Positions 48,913 to 61,730 of a stretch of DNA of 64,000 bases are shown here, in pieces. The stretch lies in assembly GCA_017590115.1 (NCBI GenBank), contig JAGGNK010012559.1:6110984-6174983 (forward strand), read 5' to 3'. The position numbers and the translations under genes were made by a program. Each line of letters begins with the position of its first letter. Position 1 is the first letter of the stretch. The notes under the pieces are model-generated. The model saw only the letters and a program-made list of their open reading frames with translations. It searched no databases and had not been told where the DNA came from. The DNA is from Montifringilla adamsi (Eukaryota; Chordata; Aves; Passeriformes; Passeridae).

Positions 48913-48988
48913 CGCTTGTCGGGGGNGCGGGGAGGGGGGGGAAAAGGGGCCTTTTCCCGTTTTTTTTTTTTTTTTTTTTTTTTTTTTT
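48863..48988. repeat. Paired poly(T) runs flanking an ambiguous base
   Basis: T46 at 48863-48908 and T29 at 48960-48988 flank about 50 bases of C/G-rich sequence with the single N of the window at 48926. The short flanks before both runs are near-copies: GGAGCCTTTTCACG and GGGGCCTTTTCCCG. This suggests replication slippage or an assembly error. Long phenylalanine- or lysine-rich ORFs across it are artefacts. Confidence 0.9.
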
Positions 48989-48999
48989 GTTCTCAGCCC

Positions 49000-50620
49000 G
49001 TTGCAGTCGGAGCTTTCCAGCCCGATTGTGCTAAAACGCTTCTGTACCAGCGTTTTGCATTTACCAGCCCGGCCTCCCCTCCCCCGCGCCGCCTCAGCCC
49101 GCTCCCAGGCCCCCGGATCCAGGGATCGCCCCCATCCCAAGGACCTCGGGGGCAAAGCGGCTCTTTTTGGGGGGGGTCTCTTCCCCCTGTCCCCCGGCCA
49201 TGCCGGGCTCTTTTCCCCCATCCCACTCCGTTGCGTTCCCCTGCTTCCCAATCCTCAGTTTTGGGGGTAGAGGGGCGCTCCCAGCTTCTGAGGAAAAAAA
49301 TGGGGGTCTTCCCTTCCAGACCCCAGGTTGTGAGGGGAAAGGGGGGAGTCTGCTCTTCTAGACTCCAGGTTGTGAGGGGAAAGGGGGGAGTCTGCTCTTC
49401 TAGACTCCAGGTTGTGAGGGGAAAGGGGGGAGTCTGCTCTTCCAGACCCCAGGTTATGAGGGGAAAAGGGGAGTCTGCCTTTTCACTCTCCAAATTGTGA
49501 GGGGAAAAGAGGTTCAGCCCCCATCGCCCCGCACGGCGGTTACGAGGGAGTTTATCCCTTACTTCTCCCTGCTCCATCTGCACAGGGAGAGGGGGTGAGT
49601 GTCGGTCTGAGGGGTGTCAGCGGGCTCGAGGGGCGTCCGGGCACGGGGAAGGGGCTGTGCCCTGCCCCCCTCCCATTCCCGGCCTGGGACTCTTTCGCTC
49701 CCGCCCCCCCTCGCTCCTAAGCGGGAGTTTCCAGGAAGCGCTGAGGAGAGCCGCAGTACCGCACAACCTCTCGCTCAAGCGCGCTCCTTCCGCCGAGGCC
49801 GTGGCAGGAACGCCAAGTAGTCCCAACCGCCTCTTCTCCCCCACTCAGCAAAAGGCTCCGTCCCAGAGTCCCTGTAGCCGGGACCTCGTTACAGGAACAG
49901 GGTGGGAGAAGCGTTTCCCTTCCCGCATCCTGCCCGCAACTTCGGGCGGGATAATCGGGATGAAGCGGTGGGGGTGGGGGAGGTGAAAAAGCCCCAGCGC
50001 CGGCTGCGGCGGAGGGATCCGGAGGCGCGGAGGAGTGAGGAGGCGCGGGGAGCGGGGGGTGAGCGGGAAAACGCGGCGCGGAGCCGGGAACAGCGCCCCC
50101 CTCCCCTTGCGGCGGGGGCGGGAACAGCCGCTGAGGGTGGGGGGGCGCCGTGAGGGGTTCGCTGAGGGGGGACGGGACCCCCGCGCCAAAGTTTGGGGAA
50201 ACTTTCCCCTGTTTTGGGGCCGGGATCGCGCCTCAGCCCCGCGCACCCGCTGCGGGCAGGGAGCGCCCTCAGAGCGGCTGCGGGGCCGCCTGTGCCCCCC
50301 TTCCCTCTGTCAGCGCACCTGGGCTCTCCCTCCCTCGCTGCCTCCCTGCCCGCGGCCGCGGAGCCGCGCTCCCTGCGCCCCACAGATAAGGCCGGGGCTC
50401 GCCCCACCCCGCGGGGCACCCCGGGCTCGCCGTGCTGGATAAGCGGAGCCGCCACGTTGAGGGAAGTTTGCCCCGTGTTTCCCCCTGCCAACACCTCGCC
50501 CGCGGGTGTTGTGACTTCGCACAGGACCCCGCAAACCCCAGCACACGCTGCCGGTAGCCCTGCGGGGAGCTGCGATCCCCCCCGGCCCTGCCCTTATCCC
50601 GGTGACACTCGTGTCCTCCT
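49000..50620. promoter_or_regulatory. Large CpG island, no gene assigned
   Basis: This is the densest and longest CpG-rich block in the window, with G-runs able to form quadruplexes (for example 50125-50175) and CpG density highest at 49900-50460. It sits about 13 kb beyond the RPS6KA1 stop. Such islands normally mark a promoter. No known protein starts here in any frame, so it may serve a non-coding RNA, a distal first exon of the next gene or an unmethylated enhancer. A 42-bp minisatellite lies at its left part. Confidence 0.65.
49316..49508. repeat. 42-bp minisatellite
   Basis: About 4.5 tandem copies of a 42-base unit beginning GACTCCAGGTTGTGAGGGGA and continuing AAGGGGGGAGTCTGCTCTTC. 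The second and third units are identical and the outer ones are diverged. Unit length divisible by three keeps frames open on both strands and creates repetitive ORFs that are not genes. G-runs recur every 42 bases. Confidence 0.93.
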
Positions 50621-53600
50621 ATTAACCCTGCGGAGAGAGGACAAAAGCTAAACTATGATCCTGCGCTGCTTCCCACCCCCCCACATCCCGCTGCCGGCTC
50701 CATGAGCTTCACATCCTCCTGCTAAGGCTGAAAGGAACAAGAACAAGAGCTGCTGATGGTTGTAAGGCCTCGCTCGGTTCTCCCCACCCCCTCCGCCAGC
50801 ACCATCCCCCACTGCAGCTCCCATGGACTCGTATCCCTCCCATTAACGCTGGAAGGGGAGGACAGGAGCTCTGATGGGTTTTTCTCAGGTTTTACTCTCT
50901 TTTCTCCCCCCACACGCCGACCAGCACCAGCTCCACAGCCCTGCAGAAGTGCGGAGCTGCCTCTGCTACCACATCCATGAATGCCCCTTCCCTCTGAGCT
51001 CCAAGGAAAAAGGAAAAAAACCACCCTGATTCCCCTCGTTTTGCTTATTCATTATAAGCGCTTGGCAATGTGCTGTTAAAAACGTGCGATCTCTTGTTTC
51101 AGAAGCATCTGTGCTTTAAGAATAAGGTTTTGTCTTCTTGAATGTGGCTCTTCATAATAATCTCTTGAAGTGCTCCATTTTTGTCCTTAAAGTTCTATTT
51201 TATTACCTCTTCTGGATCAGCGAAGGTCGGTTTAACCCTTTATAGATGAGAATCGGCAGCCACTTTAGGAAAACGTTGCCCTTCTCTTTATTAATTCATG
51301 GTTACAATAATATTTTATGGAGGATTTTTTTCCCCAGCTCAGTCCTGCTGCATGCTGAAGGAAGTGTGTGCTTCAGCACTGATTAAAGTCATGTATGAGT
51401 TAATGAGAAGCTTGCAGAGTATGTGAAGCAAGAGAAAATCTTTAACCAGCTCTGCTGTTCCTTCTACATACCATAAACTTGCACGCTGTAACCAGAAGGT
51501 GGATTGAATATGTGTGAAATGCTGCAGTAGGAGACTCTTAAATCGCATCACAGGTGGATGCTCGCTCAATTAATATGTTATCATTTCAGAATACCTTGAA
51601 GTTAGGTGGGTTTGTTGATTTATTTTTTTTTTTTAAGTATTTTGAGACTTCCCATTTCCACATACATAGAAATGGATGAAAGATGCTGTATGCTCGCAAA
51701 GTGTTGTTTTGTGGATGGATTTTTTAATTTTGAACAGTCTGTGGTCTCCTGTTCTCACTGCTTCCCGGGTTAATGGATTGATAGCACAGGAGGGACTCTG
51801 AGGTGCTGGAGGAACCAGCAGTGGTGTCAACGTTCCAGTTGTGGGACTTCTAATTTAAGAAACATATTGTCATAAGGAATCAGATCAAGGCTGAATCCTG
51901 CTTGCATTTAGGTCCAAATACAAAATAGGCTTTGGAAGGAGTCCCCAGGGAGCACTGAGAGTAATTAAGCAAAAATAAAACCTTTCACTTCAGCCCCCCC
52001 TTCCCCTTTTAACATAGACAAGTCAGTGCAATGCTGGTTTCATTCCACCATTTTCATTATGTGTCCTGATATTTCTTAATTTTGTATTGCAGCTGAAATA
52101 CTCGGGTGACTTATAATTTCAGTGATTTGGGGGTATTTCTAGACCATACTTTTAAAGAAGTCATCTCGCTGTGTCCCAGAAGGAGCCATTGAGCAGTCGT
52201 TCTCATAAACAGCACTGAACTTCTTACAGCCTTGCCTTTCCAAACACCTTTTTTTTCCCCCTGTAATTTTCATCCTTAACTGTTGAATTCCCTTTTCTTT
52301 ACATTAAGTAAATATTTATTAGTACCACTTGGATTTTTTTCATCTTTTTAGAAGAACAGAGCCTTGTCACTGAGACAATCCTTTGGTATTGAGGAGGTGA
52401 CATAAAAAAGGAGTGAAGGAGAGTTGTCTTGTGCTGGGAAATGCCATTTTTGGAAAACAATACTATAGGAAATGGAAATGAAAAATACATTTTATGCTGG
52501 TGGGAACTTGTAATGAGGCTAAGAGAGGATTTAGTGTCTCAGAAAAGCAATGATTACAAGGGGAAAAGCGGGACTTTATTATCCATTTGTAAAAGTTCTC
52601 GGGCTGAATATCCTTTTGGGGACCTGAAATTTGGCTCAAGTCTGTTTATGAACATCTGTTGAATGGAATTCTTAAAAGGCACAGATTATAATCTAAGTTT
52701 CTGCTGGCTATTTAAGATGATAAAATAAAGCAAAATCAATGTATCTGCAAGTACATTTTGGGGTTTGTTTTGTTAATGATGAGCCACATGAATGCTCGGT
52801 AGTCTCTACTGCTGATTATTGGGCTCTACATGTGTTCCCATACGTTTTTCTATTTAACATATAAAATATTGCCTCTACCCCTTCCTGTAGCTGTCTAATT
52901 CCATTTGAACGCTCCTAGAAAGCATTCAGGTTTTTGTAGGGGTTTTTTTCTGTGACAGGAGGCTCTTGGAGTTTGGTGTGTGTGGCATTTCTTCACCGGG
53001 AGCAGGGTGCAGTGTTTGAGGGGGATGCTGAGAGCTGTTGGGTATTCCCAGAACTGCGGCCGTTTGCTTCGATTCACATCCTGCCCACCTGTCCTCTGCC
53101 TGGGCTGTAAATGCAACCACTCTGTGTCCCCTGGCTCAGGATAGCACCACTTCAGCTTCTATTTCTGCAGCCTTTGTGACCTCCTCTTATTCAGGGAGGA
53201 CTTCACTGTAATTTTCCCTCCTATTATTTTGCCTCTTTTCACAGCCTGATGTTTTTTTGCTGTTGTTTTCTATTCCAAGCGAGGATGCTGTGAGTGCTTC
53301 AGCTCAAAATTTAGGTCATCTCCAATAGAGGAAGGGAGACCTAAAAAGTAAAAATAAGATTTCAATGTGCCTTTAAAAGTGACAACTCTTTGGGGAAAAA
53401 ATGTACGAGCTCACCTGTATTTTGTGGCAGGACAGAAATGGAAGGAGCCTTTCCTGATTCCAGAATGGAAGCTGAGTCTCTCTTTGTGAGTGTGGTTTCT
53501 TTTCCATGTGCTTTCCTGGTCTTTCATTTTCACACCTGATTTGAGCTTTAATCACTCAAATTATTCATAGACTTGCCCTGGAAAAAGAAGAGAGTGACCT

Positions 53601-56600
53601 CTTCCCATCTGGAGTAGATGTATTCACCACCAACAATTGCAAATGGATGACTTAATGTTGGGGTTTGCACTTAAAATTTTTAATTCTGTGGTGTCATTGC
53701 CTCTCAGGAATTCTGTGTGTGGTCCTTTCCAAACTGGTACATTGGAGTTGTACCACAGACATGTATTTCTTGCAGTTTGTCTCTTAGCATTGGGCTCCTG
53801 TCTACAAAGAGCTGATGATCCCCTGAGCTGCTGAGTTGCCAAAGCACCTTGCCCAGGACCAGGCCTGTGAGTTATTTTTTTTGTCTGTAATTATATCCAA
53901 TGTCTTCCACGACAAGGAACCTCAAGACGATTTATGAAATCAACCGCCACGAGAGCACTGCCCGTTGGAGGTTATGTGATTACAATTCAGCTGTTCCTCA
54001 GCCTGAGGGTGCCTGAGGGGACACGGAGCCAACTGCTCCTCAGTTCCTGTGGGTGGCTGGAATCAGCCACTGGAATTGATAGATATCTGTTGCTCTTTCT
54101 TTCCTGTTACTTTAGTGGCTTAATTTAAATAATTAAGGAACTTGTGAATATGTTTTGTTTGGTTTCTGCTCTTCCTAGCAGCTCTCTGCAGTTTTATATG
54201 TACTAAAAGTGCTAAGCTTCCTCTGGCCTAGATGTACAATAAATACCTTAGTCCATGCAGTTAAGTCCACTTTCCTCCATTCACTCAGAAGAGATTTGTT
54301 CCTTATCTGAATTGTTCCTCCATTCAGAAGGAGAGAAGCCTTGTGCAGCCAGAGCTCACCTCATAAATCACCCAGACAAATGGAGCTTGGGGCAGAAGAA
54401 GATACAAAATGGGAATAGTTGTGATTTAGGCTCCACGAGGTTTGTGGAGTTCTGCTGTGGGAATGTGCTTACCAACTGTTTGAAATACAAATGTTCAGAA
54501 TGGTCACCATTTTCCAGCTATTCCTTCAGCTGAATTTGCAGTTATCAGCTGGGCCCTGCTCCTCAAGAGTGCCTCCCTTCATCCTTAAACATCCTCTCAT
54601 ATTTGGTGGCTTCTCTTTAACAGTATTGGTCTGTTCATACATATTTTGATCAGAAGTTAGAAAGGGCTGCTTGGTCTTCACCCTGGCTCTGCTCTGATCC
54701 ACAGATATGGCACAATCCACTTGCTAATTTCTTTGGCTCTGCTGTGGCAGAGGTGGCTCCCAGCCAGCAATCAGTGCAGCCACAGCAGCTCAGGGACCTG
54801 GAGTGCAGCTCCTGGGCCAAACAATGGTAACACACAGGTCACATCTCCTCCCAAGCCCAGAGTCAGCCTGTTTCTGCTGCCCACAACTCTTCTGATGACT
54901 TTCTTTGCTTGGTCTCCTGCCTAACTTAAGCAATTAATCTCATTTGTCTTCAAAATAAGGTTATTTTCTACTATTAGCTCCTTTATAATGTCTTCGTTGC
55001 TTACAGTTCTGAAGAGTTGGTATCTTTCCTATTCCAAGAGTGTTTGATAAATACATTTGTTGGCACCTGGCCTTGTTTCCTCCCTTCCTCCCATACTCAC
55101 TCTAAGGACCCTTCACAACAATCTCGCCTCGGTTACAAGGGGTCCCTCTGCCAGATTGGAGCTTCCTGTTGGTGTTGTGTCATTTCTGAGCAAGGCAAGG
55201 CTGATACCTCTGAGCTCCGTGGTTGCTTCATCTCCTCAGCCCTCCCAGGGGTCTTGCAGGCGCTTTCAGTTCTGCCTCACGTCTTTGATTTGGTGAGGTT
55301 CCCTGCTATTTACATTTCTTCACATATATCCTCTTCCTACCATCTGCTACCTTATGTTTTCCTCATCTCTGAAACGTACTGACCATGTTTCATTCAATGT
55401 TGTTTTACATGATTTTCTTAAAATTTAATTAAAAGGTTCTGAAAGAACAAAGCAAATTAGAATTCACCCATTTTGTGCAGACACTAAGTGAATGGGAAGC
55501 AACTCAATAAAGACCTTCAAATGCCTTGAATGAATTTGTAACCAAAATTCTGTGCAGTGTCTATCCAAAGAGTCTATTATTGAATTCCTGAGGACAGTTT
55601 CATTACTGACAAAAGTTAAGGTTGTTATTGAAGAACAGCACCTTCTCTAGAAACTCTCTTTCTTTGGAATTCAGCAGTTCTCCTGAGCAGTATTTACTTT
55701 GGAGTGAGTGTGTGGCTGTGCCTTGTTAGATAAAAGCTGCAGCACTAAAACTGTTTTACTGAACTTAGCTCCTGACCTGCCTTCTGAGGCCACAGCTACA
55801 AAGGGATGATACATCAATCTAGTTTGTTTGATCTAATTACAGCTGTTTAACCATCCTGAGCACAAGTGCACTCACCCCACTTTGTTATGCTGATTTCAGG
55901 TATTTTCACTGTTAATCGGGTGCACAGTGCTTGGTTCTTTCTTGTATTAATTTACCTCTCAAGATATTCTGGGCAGTTATCCCACAGAGAGGTCTTCTGC
56001 TACTCAGCTGTATGTTATTTTTCACAATGTGTTGACAGGGAATTCTCAGGAATTTGGGGATTCTGTGGGTCGACCTGACAAGTGACTACTCCTTTTCTCC
56101 TGACATCCACTGGTTTTTTCCCTGTGCAACTTCTTTTCTGAAAGGCTGCAAGGTTCATGATGAAGAAAGTGGTAAATCCATTTAAACATCCCTTAACGTG
56201 CAGAAGTCCATTACCACCTGTGGAAGAGCAGATTTCTGATTATTTCTGACTGAAGTCTGTGGGGTTTATGTCAAGAATATTGTCATGGGATCTTCTTTTA
56301 ATGCGTATCTATGATTTTTTGTGCTTGCAAGGTATCCTCTAGTGAGAACACTGAGAAAAACAAAAAGGTAAAGAAAAGAAGGAGGAAACCACCCCAACTG
56401 AAGATACTTTTTGGCTCCCTTCTTGTGTGTGTTACTGTTTATAGGAAGGGGAAGAGGTGGCAGATCCAAGGAAGCTCAGAAGAGTGGGATGGAAAGCATC
56501 TCCAGTGGGCAGGCACCTGGGACAGAAGATCCCAGAAGGGCAGCCCTGGTATTTGCTATTTTGCTAAAGCAGGTACATTTTGTGTGGACAGGGGAAGAGA

Positions 56601-59600
56601 TGTGAGATGAAAGAAATGGGTGGTACATGCTCCTTATGATGGAAACAGAAAGACTTCAGGAAAACCAGGCCCGTGGTTTGAGCCTTTCTGGTCTTCTGGG
56701 AGGTGCAGTCCTCTGGGATTTTGGGCGCTATTCCCTTGGAAATCTCCCTCCTTGAAGAGTTCCCTGCAGAGCAGAGGAGCCCTCCCTGCCGAGGTGACAG
56801 TGACAGTGTGTGCAGGCCTGGCCACACAAGGATCAGCGCTGAGTCCTCCAAGCACTGTCTGACACAGGGAATGTGCTGAGCTGGTGTGAGCTCCAGGCCC
56901 ACATTCATTCACCCTCTGTTCCGTGGTTCTTCACGCTCCTGTGACCTGGATGAATTTACCAGGGAGCTGAGCAGGGTGTTCAGTTTTCCTGTCTGTGGTT
57001 CTTACACTTTTGCCCACCCTAATCCAGTTCTTCGCGCCATGATGCAAACTCTAATTATAAATCAAATCATACAACCTGCCTTCTCAAACTCTTGTCTCAT
57101 TCAGAGTTTTCTTTTATCCTTGTTATTTGATGTTTGCTTCCATATTTTATTTATTGCATATAATTCAAGTGCTGCGGTAAATACAGAATTACTAATTGTA
57201 ATGGATTTTTGTTACACTTATCACTACAGTGTCTGAATACTTTTTAACCACTATTAATGAATCTTCACAATATTGCAGAGATTTTCCTCTCATTTCACTG
57301 ATTAAAAGTGGGAAAATAATGACAAAACTGTCAAAGTTCTCCACTGGGTCTATGTTCCCCAGAGGAAAGAAGGATTCTTTAAAATCTAGTTTTTCTGATA
57401 ATAAGACATCCTGTTCTAGCAATCATTTTAATTGTACTCAGGCCTTTAGATATGTATTTGTTGCTAACCTAACCCTGGAGTCCAAATACTGTCTTCAAGC
57501 CATAGTCTGTGTATACAAACTCACCCTATCACCCCTCCCTTGTTGGAGTTTGCTGAAAGGAAGCTTCACTTCTCTCCTGACAGATTCCTTGCTCTTGTAA
57601 CCAGCTCAGGGAGCTTTCTCTGTGATTATTCCAGTTATCATGTGTCATTCTTGAATAGAAACTGTACCCAAAATTCTGTAAGAGAGCTGTTGCCATAACA
57701 TCTGGATGTGCCTTACCTGGTCGTTAGATCCCATTTGTCATCTTCGTTTCTGTGACTAAATAACACTCCTGAGTCTCCATCCTTCCCTGGCTCTGGTGAA
57801 TTCCCAGGTTACAAGAGTTTTGGCTGTCAGTCCCCCTGTGAAGAGCCTTGTGATTTGCATTAATCTTATTACTGCATTCCACCAGCCCATTCCTCAGGGT
57901 TCCTGTGCTGTTCCAGAACCTCATCCAGGTCTTCATTTAGGGTACTCCAGTCTCCTGCACTGGAGCCCTTGGATGTTGTCAGTCTCCACCTGCATTAACA
58001 CTCTTTTTCAGTCCCTGGTGCTCGTGTCACTTACAGCCCATCAACAGCACCAGTTCTGAGAGCAAAGCTTCAGGAGCTTTCCAAGCACTCGCTCTCTAGC
58101 CCAAAACTTCCCATTTCAGCATAATCCAGCTCTGGATTTTTAGTCGTTTTTTACCCACCAAGCTTCTCTTGCACTGACCTTCATCTTTTCCAGTTTGACT
58201 GGTATTTTTACACGATGCACCAGAGCAAACCCTTTGTTGATTTGGGGATGGGTGAGATCTACTCTGTCTTCCTTTACCCAGAAAAATTTGCTGCCCCATC
58301 ACAGAAAAGCATGAGCTTTGGCATTATTGCAACCTTTGTTGTATTTTATCTCTTCACTTTCCTCTACATCTTTTCCCCCTCCTGAGGACGAATAATTTAA
58401 GTTTTGCATCTCACTGAGGTCAGGTTAATTAGCCTCTCGTTGTCTGGACATTACTTTCACCATCTTTGGCTTGATTTTGGGGTGGGTTTTTTCATTTCTC
58501 CCCATAATAGGATGTCAAATTTAGATTATTTTTGTACCTGTAGAAGCGGTGGAAATTAATTCACTCATTTGCATCACAACCCAGCTGTAGTGCTTCATGT
58601 TTGGGTTGGGTTTTGTTTATTGATGGGTGTTTTGGTTAGGTTTCTTTTCTATTTTTATAGAAAGTTGCTGCGCTGTGGCTATTAAACAGATTAAAAAATA
58701 TAATTTTGGAGTATTTGCAAAGTTCTTTAAAGCACAATGATAATGAGCAGTTTCTTGAGCACTGATAGCTGAATCCAGGGCTCCGTTATCCTGTGGGATG
58801 CTGATAAGTGCCAGGGGCTCGTTGCAGCCCGTGGCTCATCACTGCCCTGCAGAAGTTCTGCTCCTGCTGCTGCCTCAGCACTATTTACTGCTCTCAGCCC
58901 TGCGTTTAAACAGAACATGAAGCGTGCTGGGCACTCTGCACACCTGGACGAGGCAGTCCTGCACAAAACACTCCCTAAAAATAGAGGAGGTCGGTGAGGC
59001 ACTAGGAAGGCAGTGATTGCAGGGGCCGGGCTGGGCAGGGGGGCTGCAGTGCCTGCAGCGCCTCAGGAACGCGGCACAGGAAAGCCCGAGGTCAGTAACT
59101 ATATTTCCTGAAGCTGGGAAAAGTCATTTTTTGAGTACTTTGTTTCATAATACCGTTAATTGCACCTTTTCTGACAGCTGTAATGACTCTGACTCCTTCT
59201 GATCACGTTTCACTCAGGATCTAATTCTAAAGATTGGGATGCAAGCAACAACCATTACATGTTTGGATTTGGAGTAGGTTTCTTGGTTTGTTTCGCCAGA
59301 TATACTCAATACTTTCATAAATATTTGAAAATTATGTCTTTTTTATGATTCTTCAGTATGTCTGGAGCTCAGTTTTACAGAGGAAGCTCAGGCCAGTGCC
59401 TTTGTTTTAGTGAAAAATGTGTGTGATATCCCAGCCTCTCCCAGCAGTGCTGTTGCTGAGGTGTGATCACGGGCCTCTCTCAAGGCAGAGATAACTGATA
59501 GATAAAAATGACCCCATTTCACAGTCCCACAGCTGAACTCTGAAAGTTCCAGCAAAGCTGGTCAGAATGTGTTTGTGAGTAAATGTCACCGAGGTCCCTC

Positions 59601-61180
59601 CTTGTGACGTTCTGAAGGTGACTTCAGGCCGTGTGAGCTCGAGGGGTGGAGGCCTGGAGCACAAAATCCATCCCCACACAGGGACCCCGAGTGCGTGGGA
59701 AGTCCCACCACTCCCGGGGGGGCTGATTACAGAATTCACACTGGAATTACTCCTTTATGTGAGGCTGCTGAAAGGTAGATAAGGACAATTAGTGTTTGAC
59801 CCTTTCTTGGCCAATGTTTGCAAGCTGCTCAACGCCGTGTTTATGTGCAATGTTGCGATTGTTTTGGGTTATTCATTTTTTCAGCAGTTATTTGTGCCTG
59901 CCTTTGTACAGCTGGAATGAAGGGACGTTACTAAGTGTTCTCCCCATAGCATGAATATTTAATAGTTTGTGTGTTCCTTCTCTGTGTCGTGTGTGTGTGC
60001 CGATATAATACCAACAAAATCTCTTAAAGTCAGTTTCTGCAAGAGATTTTCAAAGCACATCATGTAACTGAGTCACGGTGCTGAGTAAACCACTACTGTA
60101 GAATTTCACCTAAGGTCTGCATTTGCCAAATGGTGATATTTTGCAAATAAGCACAGATTCTGCTAACTTCCTCTTGAGATTTCATTCCAGTCTGATCCAA
60201 TTTCCCAGTATGGAGGAACTGGTGTCTCTTAGAAATAAACCAGAAATGTTTAGCCTATTGAAAAGAGGATTTTCTTTGTTTCTCAGATGTGCAGATACTC
60301 ATGTCCTGGAGCTCAGAGCTGCTCTGAGTGTGCTGGGCGGATCCTGCAAAGTGCTGAGTGCACGGCTAACTTTAAGGGAGTAGATCCTTAAAATCACCGC
60401 GGCTGCTGATGTTTAAAATTACGCAGAGACTTAAGTACTCTGATGGCCCCCGGCCAGTGGCTTTCACATCTCCTAGGACTGAGCCCTGAGGAGACACAGT
60501 GATCAGCTGCAGCTCGATTTCCTTCTCCCCTTTTAAATGTAAGGTTTAAAGCCCAAATTCCGACAGCTGTTTAATTAAAGATACTCATTTTAACTGTGAG
60601 GAACGTGATATGCAGCGGCGCTGCGCCTGCTTTCTTTCTTTCTGCCTCTCCTGGCATCCCAGCTCGCTCCTCTCAGCGTTAGTGCAGGGCTTGCAGTTTT
60701 CACTGCTGCTCCGTTCCTGCTTTATCCTCTTCCATCTTTTCCATCTGCTTTATTCTGTTTGGAAAATGGCAATGTAGAATGTGTTTGGTGTAACCTTAAT
60801 CCTGACCAGCATCTGGGCTCCGTTTGAAAAAAAAAAAAAAAAAAGCATCTACTGCAAGGAAGGTTTCTGTATATGTTTCCCCACTTTACTAAAACAAAGT
60901 TGGGGGGCAGGGAGGGGCAGAACCCAAAATAACCATTGCAAAATTATATTTCTTTTAATTGACTTGTTAATTAATATGCGGGTTTTAATGTGTTTTCCTG
61001 CCTGCATGGACAACCCGTGGGGTTTGTGCTCTCACCTCTGTGCGGGTGGGGGTCGAGTCAGAGGTAAACCGGATTTGGACCATTTTGGGAAAGGAGAGAA
61101 AGGGGGGAGGGGGGTGGTTATTCAAATCTGCTTTTAACAGCCTCGCCGCTAATTACTCCCGATATGCAAAAGTTAACGCC
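50621..61180. other. AT-rich intergenic DNA
   Basis: About 10.5 kb of mostly AT-rich single-copy DNA. I see no exon with splice support, no RNA gene and no recognisable CR1 copy. A18 is present at 60827-60844. Parts (56990-57260, 60530-60620) have the even, repeat-free AT-rich texture of conserved non-coding DNA, but conservation cannot be measured here. Confidence 0.6.
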
Positions 61181-61730
61181 ACCATAAAACACGGGATGCA
61201 CTGAAATTCCTGCCCGATGCTTCCTGACGTTTCCCTGGTAAACTTTCCCCGGCCCGCAGAGCTCCCGGTGCGGGGCGGCTCCGTTGGACACGGCGGGCAC
61301 GGGCAGGACCGGCAGCGGGCAGGACGGGCACGGCCGGTGCCCCGCGGTGCCCCCCGCCCGGGCAGGGCAGGGCAGGGCCCCCCGGCAGCTCGGTGGGGCC
61401 GGGGCCGCTCCCGGGGGCTGCTCGGGGCCGGCCCCGGGGCTCGGTGGCCGCGGACTGCGGCGGGGCCGGGGCACCGGGACCGGGCACGGCTCGGGCACCG
61501 CGTCCCCCGCGGGGCTCAGGGTGCTCCCACACGGAGCCAGCTCCCATGCGGGGGTGGGACCGCTCCCACCCGGCCAGGACGGCGCTTCCCGGGGGGCCAG
61601 CCCCGACCCCCGAGCCCCCTTTTCCATTCCAGCCGCTGTTGGATTCTCCCGAGCCGCATCTGCTCCGCGCTCCCAGCCCGGGGCTCTTGAACTTCAGTCC
61701 CCGGCAGCCACAGAGGTCGCTTCTGAGCTC
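61181..61730. promoter_or_regulatory. CpG island near the right edge
   Basis: Extremely GC- and CpG-rich, with repeated GGGGCCGGGGC-like blocks and strong quadruplex potential at 61380-61480. Ala/Gly/Pro/Arg-rich frames are open on both strands, as expected from composition alone. It may belong to the promoter region of the next gene; by mammalian synteny that would be ARID1A, but no ARID1A coding sequence is recognised. Confidence 0.55.

Noticed and set aside
48670..49500. 276-codon + strand ORF across the N base
   Set aside because: It runs through two poly(T) tracts, the N and the 42-bp minisatellite. It is an artefact of low-complexity sequence.
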